Assembly: GCA_030148805.1 (NCBI GenBank)
Contig: JASBSS010000001.1
Span: forward strand, 310,001 to 374,000
DNA length: 64,000 nt
Direction of reading: 5' to 3'
Source: Thiogranum sp.
GTDB lineage: Bacteria; Pseudomonadota; Gammaproteobacteria; DSM-19610
This document shows, in pieces, positions 26,474 through 34,498 of the stretch (its first letter is position 1; each line of letters starts with the position of its first letter). The translations under genes and the position numbers were made by a program. The notes beneath the pieces are model-generated. The model saw nothing but the letters and a program-made list of their open reading frames with translations, ran no database searches and had not been told where the DNA came from.

Positions 26474-28834
26474 TCAGAACTCGCCCTCGTCGTCCGGCGT
26501 ATCGGCCATGCCGGAGATGTAGTCGGGCGGATAGACGAAGCCCGGAGGCGGCGCGCCACGCAATGGTTCGATCGCCGGGAAGCCGAACTCGACGGTGGAG
26601 TCGACCAGCTGGTTCAGCAGATTGTAGCGGGGAAAAAACGGCATGTCCGCGGGCGTCACGTTGCCGCCCAGGCCGGTGGCCGTATGCACCAGCGAGCCGT
26701 CCAGATCATAGACGTCGATGGCGGTTTCGGCGATATAGCGGCGCACCACTTCCACCGCGTCCACCACCTCGATGTCACCGGATGCGCGCATTGCCTTGTA
26801 GGTCAGCGGATCGACCAGCACCAGGGTGCCGTCGGGCTTCTTCGCCAATATCAGGGTCTTGTCCGCGACGCACTTGCGCAGGGCATCCGGATCCCCCGGG
26901 AACTGGGCGTTGCAGGCTCCGCCCGGCACGATCTGGTTACGGTTGATGCGGTTGGGATCGCCGTCGTAATAGTAGGACGCGTAGACCACCGTCGGCACGT
27001 CCTCCAACGGCGTGCCATCCCAGAGCTTGGCGTTGGAGACCCGCGAACCGTTCAGGTGGACCGCCGGATTGAAGTTAGCGGCGAACGGATCGAAATCGAA
27101 GGTGATGCCGCTGTAGTCCCAGGCCCAGCCGCCCGACCAGCGGGTCACCAGCGGGTTCATGGTACTGTTACCACCCAGCTCGATGTTCTGCAACAGGTTG
27201 CGCGGCCAGTCCAGGTTGCCCGTCTTGTTGTCGTTGCTCGGCGTGGACGGGATGCCCGCCTTGGCCACCTGCGGACCTATCGGGATGTAATGATAGAGAT
27301 CACCCAGGGTGATGTCGCCGGGCGGAATCGTGTTGGTATAACGGAAGCCACGAATCTCCCCCACCTGCGCGCCGCTCAGCGCGCGGAACGCGTCGACGAT
27401 AATGTCGTGACCGGTCCCCTCGATGACCGCCGGCATGATGAAATTGGCCGGATCGAACTCGTTGGAGAAGCGATTACGCGACAGCTCGATCTCGGTGGTC
27501 CCGATGACGGTGTCCAGCGGATCGTCGAGCGTGGCGTCGTTATACGGATTGGTGTAGTACCAGGGGTCCAGATTGGCCTGACCGTCGGCGAAACCGCTGC
27601 TCTCGTAAGGCGCCATCACTTCAGCCACCAGCGCCGCGACCGCGCTGTCTTCGGGGGTGTCCTCGGTGATGGCGTGCAGGGTCCATTCCCACTCATCGAG
27701 CTTGCCGCCCTTGAAGGAGATCTCCAACTCGCCGACCTGAGCGGCGTCCTCGCCCTCTTCCACGATCACGGTTTTGCCGCCACCCGGCTGGGTGACCACC
27801 ACCGGCACCAGGGTGCGCTCGTGCATGTCGGAAGAGAAGATGAGGTCGATGCCGTCGAAGTTCTCGGCATTGAAGATGTTCTCCGCAATCCCGGCTTCAG
27901 ACAACAGCACCACCAGGTCCACGGCTTCATCCTCGCGCAACAGTTTCACCATCTTGGGGATCTCGGGGTCGACACGGAAACCATTGTTCGGATCATTGGG
28001 ATCCTGATTCGGATGCGCGCCATTCCAGTTGATCGGCCGGTTCTGCGGGAAGCGCACCTCGCCTTTGCAGTTGGTAAAGCTCACGCCATTGGTAATGAAG
28101 GAGCTCACCACCTGCGGTCCGCGGTTAGTGGTGCAGCCGAAGATACCGATTTTTATGCCTTTGACCGTCATGATCTTGTAAGGACGGGTCAGCAGGTTAC
28201 CGGTGCCCTTGTTGACCACGCCGGCATCCAGCGGACGGGTACCGTTGATGTAGGCATTGGAGGCCACGGCGCCCCAACGATAGGCATCGGGGAACGGCTT
28301 GCCGAAGGTCGGCTTATGCCCCTGCTCGAAGGGCGGAATGTCCACCGCCAGGCTCATCCAGTCGTCGCCGGCAATCGGCTGGATGTCGCCCGGAAGACCG
28401 AAATATTGCAAATAGCGGTAAATGCCGTAGGAGAACTCCCAGTTGCCTGGAGTAAAGGCATCGATACCCAACTGGTCCACCACCCGGACCAGCGCCTCGC
28501 CGCGGGTGAAGGTCGCCTCCGCGCTGCCGGCGATGGTGTCGCCGGTGTGGACGTGGACCACCCTACCCTTGTTCTTCTTGCGGATCTTCTTCACTACGTG
28601 GGCCACACGTGCCAGACCGCCCTCTTCCAACGAAGAACCGGCGCGCAAGTTCGGATGCGGCTCGAGATCGCCGTGGAAATCGCCGGTGTGGATAAAGACG
28701 ATCTTCTCCTTCTTGCCATAGGCGTGATCGTCGTCGTGGTCGTCGTCGTAATCCTTCTTTCCCGCGTAAGCGGTCGAGCCAAGCGCAAGCGCGCCCGACA
28801 CCGCCACTGCAAGCAGTGTTCTGGTTGTCGACAT
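26474..28834 (-). CDS. Long secreted SoxB/UshA-like metallophosphatase
   Basis: 786 residues from the ATG at 28834, preceded by AGGGAGGAGAG. The signal peptide (TLLAVAVSGALALGSTAYA) is followed by an Asp/His-rich stretch. The catalytic domain shows HTGDFHGDLEPH, VHTGDTIAGSAEAT, TPGNWEFSYG and a SSDMHERT site. The family GNHE motif is GNWE here, and the GHTH site is SDMHE. A Trp at the first position recalls SoxB (HWEFTYG), the sulfate-thiol hydrolase. A 5'-nucleotidase C-terminal domain (GFRYTNTIPPGDITLGDLYHYIP) follows, and the protein is about 200 residues longer than UshA. The substrate is uncertain: a phosphoester or a sulfur ester. Confidence 0.8.
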   Translation of the reverse strand: MSTTRTLLAVAVSGALALGSTAYAGKKDYDDDHDDDHAYGKKEKIVFIHTGDFHGDLEPHPNLRAGSSLEEGGLARVAHVVKKIRKKNKGRVVHVHTGDTIAGSAEATFTRGEALVRVVDQLGIDAFTPGNWEFSYGIYRYLQYFGLPGDIQPIAGDDWMSLAVDIPPFEQGHKPTFGKPFPDAYRWGAVASNAYINGTRPLDAGVVNKGTGNLLTRPYKIMTVKGIKIGIFGCTTNRGPQVVSSFITNGVSFTNCKGEVRFPQNRPINWNGAHPNQDPNDPNNGFRVDPEIPKMVKLLREDEAVDLVVLLSEAGIAENIFNAENFDGIDLIFSSDMHERTLVPVVVTQPGGGKTVIVEEGEDAAQVGELEISFKGGKLDEWEWTLHAITEDTPEDSAVAALVAEVMAPYESSGFADGQANLDPWYYTNPYNDATLDDPLDTVIGTTEIELSRNRFSNEFDPANFIMPAVIEGTGHDIIVDAFRALSGAQVGEIRGFRYTNTIPPGDITLGDLYHYIPIGPQVAKAGIPSTPSNDNKTGNLDWPRNLLQNIELGGNSTMNPLVTRWSGGWAWDYSGITFDFDPFAANFNPAVHLNGSRVSNAKLWDGTPLEDVPTVVYASYYYDGDPNRINRNQIVPGGACNAQFPGDPDALRKCVADKTLILAKKPDGTLVLVDPLTYKAMRASGDIEVVDAVEVVRRYIAETAIDVYDLDGSLVHTATGLGGNVTPADMPFFPRYNLLNQLVDSTVEFGFPAIEPLRGAPPPGFVYPPDYISGMADTPDDEGEF

Positions 28835-28932
28835 GAGTCTCTCCTCCCTATCGGGTTGTAGTTTCCAGTAGCGACCCGCCGAGTCTAGGGTACGGCCCGC
28901 AGAGAAATAACTGGGTTCTACCCCAGCCGTAG

Positions 28933-28948
28933 CTAGGGATATCCCTAG
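28933..28948. promoter_or_regulatory. Perfect 16-bp palindrome upstream of the metallophosphatase gene
   Basis: CTAGGGATATCCCTAG is fully self-complementary and lies 99 nt upstream of the start codon at 28834. It could be an operator for a dimeric regulator; no regulator can be assigned. Confidence 0.4.
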
Positions 28949-29240
28949 GCGGTTCTGCCCGGCGCCGGTCAGCGCGCAGCCTCCGAAAATGGGTTCCACC
29001 GGGAAATACGGTAAACGCTGACAGTGTGAGTCATTGCACCCGAGGCAACGGCCGTGTCCTCGCATTAACCTGTTATCCCGACCACTTTTTTGCGACAGAG
29101 AGTAGAAGTAGACTCAGTTAAGAGAGCGCCATGTAATTGGCGGCTCAGGCTTCACTGGCGACGGCAACTCGGAACCGAGGCGGTTTTGACGCGCCACGGT
29201 GACCGACCAACTGCTTACTGACCGGACTTTGTCTCATAGG

Positions 29241-29311
29241 CTAGCTCACCCGCCAATCACAAATATCAATGCGGCACTTCTGTTTGGTTGTGATCTGATA
29301 TACCGACTCAA
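29241..29311. repeat. Diverged direct repeat, copy 1 (PII gene end)
   Basis: About 70 nt resembling 32643-32714, covering the last codons of a PII gene plus roughly 12 nt beyond its stop. The pair shows that a PII-gene-bearing segment was duplicated, or rearranged, around the phosphatase genes. Confidence 0.6.
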
Positions 29312-29312
29312 C
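29256..29312 (-). pseudogene. Remnant of the 3' end of a PII-family gene
   Basis: Translated on the minus strand this reads VESVYQITTKQKCRIDICD. The intact PII-like protein at 32656-32985 ends VESVYHVRTKQKCHVDVCD. Only these 19 codons survive; upstream DNA gives no further PII sequence in any frame. Confidence 0.65.
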
Positions 29313-29413
29313 GGATAACATTGTCCCGAAAATCGGCGAGAGTTTAGACCTGGGCTAGAAAGTGGTGATTCACGGTCCCCGACGAGACAGGAGAGAGCAC
29401 GGGAAATATCCAC

Positions 29414-30148
29414 TCAATGCGGATGATCTTGCCCTTCCAGCGCGTGCCCGTCGGCATCGTAGAATCCACTGGCGGCGTGAGACGCAAACCCTAGATGTAT
29501 CATCTTGCGCAAAAAAGGATCTGATTCGTTATCGCCTATATCGATATAATCAGTCGTTGCATAGGCTGCACGACGATCGAACGCCTGTCGAACTCTTTTG
29601 GGATCGGCTATGATTTCCTTAGCTACCCAGACCTCGACCCTGTCATCTGTCGTGACGGTATAGCGTGTCGGCAACTGCAAGGAAGCGTTCCACTCCAGTA
29701 CGACCTGACGACCGGATGCCTCTTTAACCAGTTCGTGTATCAGCTCGCAGCCCGTTCCGCTGGTCGTCTTTGACTGCAACGTCTTGCTGGCCTTGGCCGA
29801 CACCAACTGCCATTTCTCTGCCCATCGCTGCGGGTCAGAACGCCCGCCTAGATCCTCGGGCATGTACTCGATGCCCTGTCTGTCTGCGTCGAACCAGACG
29901 GTCAGATGCAAGGGGCCTTTCTCGGCGGAGCGCTCCCACTGCTCGGCTAAACCGCGATCCGGATAGACGTGCATCACGCGGTCGCCATCACGCCACAACT
30001 CCATGGCGCGGCTTACGACCGTGCTAGTCCGCAGCTCATGTATCTGCTGCTCGTAGCGAACCCCGAGGTGTGCCGGCGAGCGGTCGCAGTCTTCCTGTGC
30101 CTGCACCGCAGGCGGCGCGACGACTATACACAAAACCGACAATGGCAT
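29414..30148 (-). CDS. Secreted protein of unknown function downstream of phoA
   Basis: 244 residues from the ATG at 30148, chosen for the GGGAG 5 nt upstream and because it starts a clean signal peptide (PLSVLCIVVAPPAVQA). Longer in-frame starts would overlap phoA. The mature protein has beta-rich stretches (LHLTVWFDADRQGIEYMP, RQVVLEWNASLQLPTRYTV) reminiscent of LolA-like or other lipoprotein-carrier folds, but no family is certain. It ends in a His-containing tail. It follows phoA after 88 nt that include a hairpin, so it may be partly attenuated or separately expressed. Confidence 0.65.
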   Translation of the reverse strand: MPLSVLCIVVAPPAVQAQEDCDRSPAHLGVRYEQQIHELRTSTVVSRAMELWRDGDRVMHVYPDRGLAEQWERSAEKGPLHLTVWFDADRQGIEYMPEDLGGRSDPQRWAEKWQLVSAKASKTLQSKTTSGTGCELIHELVKEASGRQVVLEWNASLQLPTRYTVTTDDRVEVWVAKEIIADPKRVRQAFDRRAAYATTDYIDIGDNESDPFLRKMIHLGFASHAASGFYDADGHALEGQDHPH

Positions 30149-30181
30149 AATTCTCCCGAGAAGAGCGACCAATGACAACAA

Positions 30182-30206
30182 GGCGGGGGACCCAAGGTCC
30201 CCCGCC
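30182..30206 (-). terminator. Strong hairpin after phoA
   Basis: An 11-bp perfect stem (GGCGGGGGACC and its complement) with a 3-nt loop, 31 nt after the phoA stop. The following minus-strand bases are only moderately T-rich (TTGTTGTC), so termination or mRNA 3'-end protection is likely but not certain. Confidence 0.6.
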
Positions 30207-30236
30207 CCACCACCACTAGCGCCACGCGTAGCGCCA

Positions 30237-31877
30237 TCAGTCATCATCGCTCCTTCCCTGACCGTGACGCAGAACCTTGTTGGCCTGTTTTTCCAACTTC
30301 GCCGCGGCATTCATCAGGTGGAAAATGATGCTCTGCTCCTGGGTGCCGCCCAGCATCTGCGCACCCGGACCCGTCCCGTAGATTACGACGTCTTCACCAG
30401 CGTGGGTTTCCGAACCGCGCGGAATCAGTGTCTCCTGGTGGAAACCGGGCGCCTCGGTATCGACAGCCGTCAGATCGACGCGACCCGCGGCAATCGGCAA
30501 CGCATAGCTTGCGTCTGCGTCAGTCTCCGCCCCCAGATCGCGGAAACCACGTCCATTGGTATAGCCCAGGGTTGTATACGGCAAGTTATCCGCCGCCGTT
30601 GCCGGCGTATCATCACCCACGCTGACCACTTTGCCGAGAATCGGGTTGCCACGCTTGGGGTACCCGGCGATCGTAAATACGTGGCTATGGTCGGCGGTCA
30701 CCAGAATCAGGGTTTCCTCCATGTCCACCGAATCAATGGCCGCCTGCACGGCGTTGGCCATTTCCACGGTATCCGTCAACGCGGTATACGCGCTGCCGGC
30801 ATGATGACCATGGTCGATACGTCCCGACTCAACCATAAGAAAGTAACCATTATCGTTGTTGTCTAGCACTTGAATGGCTTTCTGGGTCATCTCCGTCAGC
30901 GACGGCTCACCGGCGATATCGTTGGCACGGTCGGCCTCGTACTGCATATGGGACTCGTTGAACAGCCCCAGCACTTTAGAAGTGGACTCAGGATTGATAG
31001 CGTCGAAACCGGCCTGGTCGTAAACGTACACCCCATCGGGATAATTTGCCCGCCATTCTGCCGTTAGGTCGCGCCCGTCGGTGCGGTCGCCTTCCACGGC
31101 ACTGCGCGCATCCGGACTGTTGAAAGCCGCATCCTTTGGCAGAAAGTGACGACGACCGCCACCCATTGCGACATCAATACCGTCGACGCGACTTTCCGCA
31201 GGAAAACGCTTCTTGAGCATCTTTTCATACTCGATCAGCTGAGTGGCAATATCGACACAACCGGCGGCCACAGCCTCAGTCGGCATGTCGGAAATATCCT
31301 CCCAGTTGCGGTCCGCTGACTTGGCATAAGTAGCTGCTGGCGTTGCATGGGTAATACGTGCGGTTGTCACCAACCCGGTGGACTTGCCAGAAATCTCGGC
31401 AAGATCAAGCGCGGTCACCAATTCGTGTCCATAAATCGATTTACAGTCGCCACGAGTGACATACTCATCCACGCCAATAACACCGATATCAGTCTTTACC
31501 CCTGTCATCATCGCTGTCATGGTGCCGGCCGAATCCGGGGTCTGGGCATCGACATTGTAAGTCTTTGACATAGCCGTGTACGGAAACATGTCGAAGCTCA
31601 GCATATGCTCTTCCCCGAGCATACCTTTGAGCTGACCCGCAAGAATACGAGCGGCCGTCACTGTGGATACGCCCATGCCGTCGCCGACAAAGAGAATAAC
31701 GTTTTTCGCCTTCTTGTATTCGTGCATTGAAGGGCGCTGTTTGATTGCCGCGACTCCATCAACATACCAGGAATTTCCCGCTTGATAAGACGGCACAACG
31801 CTAACGTCGCTTGCCAAGGCACTACAGGCCATGGCCGATGCCATGGCACTGCCCAGAACAGACAGTTTGGTTTTCAT
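30237..31877 (-). CDS. phoA: Alkaline phosphatase
   Basis: 546 residues with a signal peptide (SVLGSAMASAMACSALA). Catalytic motifs: FVGDGMG at 63-69 (metal Asp), TPDSAGTMTAMM with nucleophile Ser116, ITHATPAA, ESGRIDHGHHAG and TADHSH, and the late SETHAGEDV supplying the last Zn-site His. These define the PhoA superfamily with two zinc ions and one magnesium. It releases phosphate from organic esters in the periplasm. A possible Pho-type repeat lies upstream (31966-32004). The C-terminus (KVLRHGQGRSDDD) is charged. Confidence 0.93.
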   Translation of the reverse strand: MKTKLSVLGSAMASAMACSALASDVSVVPSYQAGNSWYVDGVAAIKQRPSMHEYKKAKNVILFVGDGMGVSTVTAARILAGQLKGMLGEEHMLSFDMFPYTAMSKTYNVDAQTPDSAGTMTAMMTGVKTDIGVIGVDEYVTRGDCKSIYGHELVTALDLAEISGKSTGLVTTARITHATPAATYAKSADRNWEDISDMPTEAVAAGCVDIATQLIEYEKMLKKRFPAESRVDGIDVAMGGGRRHFLPKDAAFNSPDARSAVEGDRTDGRDLTAEWRANYPDGVYVYDQAGFDAINPESTSKVLGLFNESHMQYEADRANDIAGEPSLTEMTQKAIQVLDNNDNGYFLMVESGRIDHGHHAGSAYTALTDTVEMANAVQAAIDSVDMEETLILVTADHSHVFTIAGYPKRGNPILGKVVSVGDDTPATAADNLPYTTLGYTNGRGFRDLGAETDADASYALPIAAGRVDLTAVDTEAPGFHQETLIPRGSETHAGEDVVIYGTGPGAQMLGGTQEQSIIFHLMNAAAKLEKQANKVLRHGQGRSDDD

Positions 31878-32184
31878 AGATTCACTCCACGGTCATAGGG
31901 AAGTATGCGTATATCGCCAGCCCGAACTCAGCGACCTCTGACGCCCTGGATGATCCGCCGGACTTGTTACACGAACATTAAACGTAAGTTACGGTTTCAT
32001 TAAGACCGGCAAAAACCTTTACGTGAATAGAGCTTTCGCCTTGAAGCGGACGCTTCTCTTTGCAACCCACGACCCAGGCCACGGCGGCCTTCTTTACCCA
32101 AAATAAATTCAAGGGAAACACATAAAATCGCAATAACAGTGAATCCATTGACAACTTCGCCAAATTGCTAACGGAGAAACGCTA
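31878..32184. other. Divergent region upstream of phoA
   Basis: 307 nt between phoA and the decayed nucleotidase. It carries the direct repeat at 31966-32004. Short open frames here show no ribosome site or motif. Confidence 0.5.
31966..32004 (-). promoter_or_regulatory. 22-nt direct repeats upstream of phoA, possible PhoB-type site
   Basis: On the minus strand CTTAATG-N3-CCGTAAC is followed 22 nt later by TTTAATG-N3-GTGTAAC. Each unit pairs two 7-mers about 10 nt apart, similar to but not matching well the CTGTCAT/CTGTAAC half-sites of Pho boxes. It lies 89-127 nt upstream of the phoA start. Confidence 0.35.
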
Positions 32185-32659
32185 GTGAAAAAGAAAACCG
32201 ATTGCCGCTTACTCGTGTTGGCAGCAGACATCGGCGTGCTGTTACAGTGGTTCAACCCCTCCTGACCCGCTTGACGTGGGTTCAATCGGGCCCATTATTC
32301 AGGAGCTGGATGATGAGATAGATATTGTGGTATCCGGACATTGGCATCGCTTCACCAATGCGCTGATGCCCAACAAAAACGGCAAGCAGATCCGGGTCAC
32401 CCAAGCGTTTTCACGTTCAACCGCATTTGCCGATATCGATGTCGCCATCGATCCCAAAAGCAAGGATATAGTGGAGAAAACCGCGAGCATCCTGACGACA
32501 TGGGCCGACGCGGGCCCTGGTCTGGAGCCGGATGACACCGGCGCCGAGCTGGTCGAGTCCGCGGCAATAGCGGTCGAGCCACTGATAAACCGGGTTATTG
32601 GAACCGTCGGCGCCCCCGGGTCGGACCACAGCGGCTATGAACCGCTCGCTCACGGCTAA
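32185..32659 (+). pseudogene. Decayed 5'-nucleotidase-family gene
   Basis: A GTG at 32185 with GGAG upstream starts a signal-like stretch (KKKTDCRLLVLAADIGVLLQW) that stops after 26 codons. In another frame, from 32276, comes IGPIIQELDDEIDIVVSGHWHRFTNALMPNKNGKQIRVTQAFS, the last metal motif (GHWH) and following strand of the UshA catalytic domain, then DVAIDPKSKDIVE. The open frame ends at 32659 without most of the C-terminal domain. The N-terminal catalytic half is deleted between the two parts. It overlaps the PII-like stop by 4 nt. Confidence 0.75.
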
Positions 32660-32714
32660 TCACAAACATCAACGTGACACTTCTGTTTGGTTCTAACGTG
32701 ATATACGGACTCCA
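32643..32714. repeat. Diverged direct repeat, copy 2 (PII gene end)
   Basis: Partner of 29241-29311; here it is the intact 3' end of the PII-like gene and the adjoining end of the nucleotidase remnant. Confidence 0.6.
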
Positions 32715-32985
32715 CCGGCAATACCGCTACCACGCCGTCGCCTTCAGACCCCGTATGCGCGGCATCCATAATCGCCTGCGCCACTTTTTCCGCCCGATCC
32801 CGACCGATGAAGACTTCCACTCGCGCATGCGTTAGCATCCAATCCCGCGCATAGAAATCCGCGTACTCCCCGTACCCTTTGACCTTGGTCACACTAACCC
32901 CGGGAACGCCCAACGCCTGCAGCGCCTGTTCGACCTTTTCCAGACAAGTAGGCCTAACAATAGCCGTCACTTTTCGAAATTCCAC
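32656..32985 (-). CDS. PII-like signalling protein
   Basis: 109 residues from the GTG at 32985, preceded by AAGGAG at ideal spacing (the open frame runs 5 codons further to a TTG). The ferredoxin-like fold is clear: FRKVTAIVRPTCLEKVEQALQALGVPGVSVTKVKGYGE, then ARVEVFIGRDRAEKVAQAIMDAAHTGSEGDGVVAVLPVESVY. The T-loop region (EYADFYARDWMLTH) is short and lacks the uridylylated Tyr context of GlnB/GlnK. The C-terminus has a Cys pair (KCHVDVC) that could be redox-active or metal-binding. It is probably a PII-like sensor for something other than the GlnB nitrogen cascade. Confidence 0.85.
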   Translation of the reverse strand: MEFRKVTAIVRPTCLEKVEQALQALGVPGVSVTKVKGYGEYADFYARDWMLTHARVEVFIGRDRAEKVAQAIMDAAHTGSEGDGVVAVLPVESVYHVRTKQKCHVDVCD

Positions 32986-33126
32986 ATCTATCTCCTTCAA
33001 GCCATTCCGCCGTTAACTATCAGGTGACGCCTGCGTCGACCGAGCCCCATTTGCCGAGACCCTGGTGGTACCACTGACGTTGAAATTTGTACCGGATATC
33101 TTTTCCGTCCAAAGCCAGGGGTCTCG

Positions 33127-33351
33127 TCAGCAATGCAGGCATTCTCGCAGTTCCTGCTCGGTCGGCTGACGCCGGAACTTGACCTCGTCATCTACAATCA
33201 GATTGGGTGAATGCCGAATGGAATACTTCTGCACTAATTCCGGCGCGTCTTCGGCATAGGCTAAGCGATAATCCACCCCCAACTCCTTCAGCTCCTTGAT
33301 CAGGTTTGCGCAATGACTGCAGTCCTTGGTTGCGATAATCAGTACGTTCAC
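33127..33351 (-). CDS. Small thioredoxin/glutaredoxin-fold protein
   Basis: 74 residues from a GTG at 33351, chosen because GAGGAG lies 6 nt upstream; a longer frame to 33396 exists. The CSHC redox motif is at 11-14, then ELGVDYRLAYAEDAPELVQKYSIRHSPNLIVDD with the cis-Pro loop (HSPN), and a C-terminal CLHC pair. It likely acts as a thiol oxidoreductase or a sensor of redox state in the cytoplasm. It lies between the PII-like and Rieske genes on the same strand. Confidence 0.8.
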   Translation of the reverse strand: MNVLIIATKDCSHCANLIKELKELGVDYRLAYAEDAPELVQKYSIRHSPNLIVDDEVKFRRQPTEQELRECLHC

Positions 33352-33460
33352 TTCACTCTCCTCATATTTCTCGGTTAAGTCACTAGGGCGAAGCATCGAC
33401 GCCAGCCACGTCCCTGGAGACTTTCACCCTCGTCAAAACTTCGAGCAAACAAACAATCCG

Positions 33461-34072
33461 CTACCCCTTGCCTTGGGCAGGAACGCCATCCTCACCCACG
33501 ATGACCTCGACATCGGAAGCAAAACGATAAGGAGGTATCACCAGGTTGGTTGGGGCCGGTACTCCCTTATAAACACGCCCCGCCAGATCAAAGCGTGATC
33601 CATGGCAGGGACAGAAATAGCCGCCTCGCCATTGCGGCCCCAGATCAGCGGGCGCGACATCCGGTCGAAAGGTTGGCACACAACCCAGGTGGGTGCAAAT
33701 CCCGATAACGACCAGGTATTCCGGTTTAATGGATCGGAATTCGTTTTGCGCATAGACCGGCTGCTGACTGGTGACCTTTGAATCCGGATCCCGTAACTGC
33801 TCACGGATCTCCGCTGACTGCAGGTCTTTCAGCATGCGCGGTGTTCTTCGCAGCACCCAGACCGGTTTGCCACGCCAGCCCACGGCGATTTGCTGTCCCG
33901 CTTCCAGTTTGCTGATATCGACAGATACCGGCGCGCCCGCGGAACGCGCCTTCTCGCTCGGATTCCACGACTCGATAAAAGGTACGATGGTGACCGCGAG
34001 ACCGATTCCACCCACAACCGTACCGGCGGCCACCAACAGACGGCGGCGTTTTTTATCGACGGACTGCTGCAT
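33461..34072 (-). CDS. petA: Rieske iron-sulfur subunit of a cytochrome bc1-type complex
   Basis: 203 residues from the ATG at 34072 (GGGAGG upstream; the frame extends to 34153 without a ribosome site). An N-terminal twin-Arg-like/anchor segment (KKRRRLLVAAGTVVGGIGLAVTIVPFI) is followed by the soluble domain with cluster motifs CTHLGC and CPCHGSRFD. Length and GAPVSVDISKLEAGQQIAVGWRGKPVWVLRRT match proteobacterial PetA. No cytochrome b or c1 gene is adjacent, so this is a solitary copy that may pair with petBC elsewhere or serve another oxidoreductase. Confidence 0.88.
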   Translation of the reverse strand: MQQSVDKKRRRLLVAAGTVVGGIGLAVTIVPFIESWNPSEKARSAGAPVSVDISKLEAGQQIAVGWRGKPVWVLRRTPRMLKDLQSAEIREQLRDPDSKVTSQQPVYAQNEFRSIKPEYLVVIGICTHLGCVPTFRPDVAPADLGPQWRGGYFCPCHGSRFDLAGRVYKGVPAPTNLVIPPYRFASDVEVIVGEDGVPAQGKG

Positions 34073-34498
34073 ATCCCTAGCCTCCCGCAAGCGGCTTCTT
34101 GGCCAAGCCGACGCTTCACAACTACCAGCCGAGGCCCTTTCATTGCTGCTCATTATATCTTAGCCATCAATTTCCGCGCGCCTATCAATCTCTGTGCGAT
34201 ACGAGGTGAAACTTACGTCCTTCATGGCTGTCCGCCTTGATTTAAGACAACCCAGAACGCGATTGCCGCGCGACGAGCTCAAGAAAGCATCAAATACAGT
34301 CTACAACCTGTGCCTTAGACTAAAGTCAAGCCTCGACGGCTCTTTGATCCGCCCTCCTCCGGCCGTTCATCGCCAGTTATAAACAGTGTACTATGAGCTA
34401 CCCTGATTCCAGGGTGGAAACAGAGCCACCAGGCAGGCTGCGGCGGAATCCGTCAGCCCCAATCTCAAATTTGGACCCATTGGCAAGACGAAGGCGTC
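34073..34498. other. Divergent promoter region between petA and flavoprotein gene
   Basis: 426 nt with no supported gene. It is more AT-rich than the flanks and should contain promoters for both genes. AAGGCGTC precedes the ATG of the flavoprotein. Confidence 0.5.

Larger units (their letters stand above)
28835..29413. other. Intergenic region with palindrome and PII remnant
   Basis: 579 nt between two minus-strand genes. It holds the promoter region of the long metallophosphatase gene, a perfect palindrome (28933-28948) and a short decayed copy of the end of a PII gene (29256-29312). Nothing else was recognised. Confidence 0.6.

Noticed and set aside
26390-28861. An 823-codon open frame on the plus strand opposite the long metallophosphatase gene
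   Set aside because: It is the mirror of a GC-rich real gene: no signal, family motif or ribosome site, and composition (His, Arg, Asp, Gln runs) typical of antisense frames.
34237-34250. TTGATTTAAGACAA near petA as an FNR box
   Set aside because: The right half (GACAA) departs from ATCAA at two positions; too weak to annotate.
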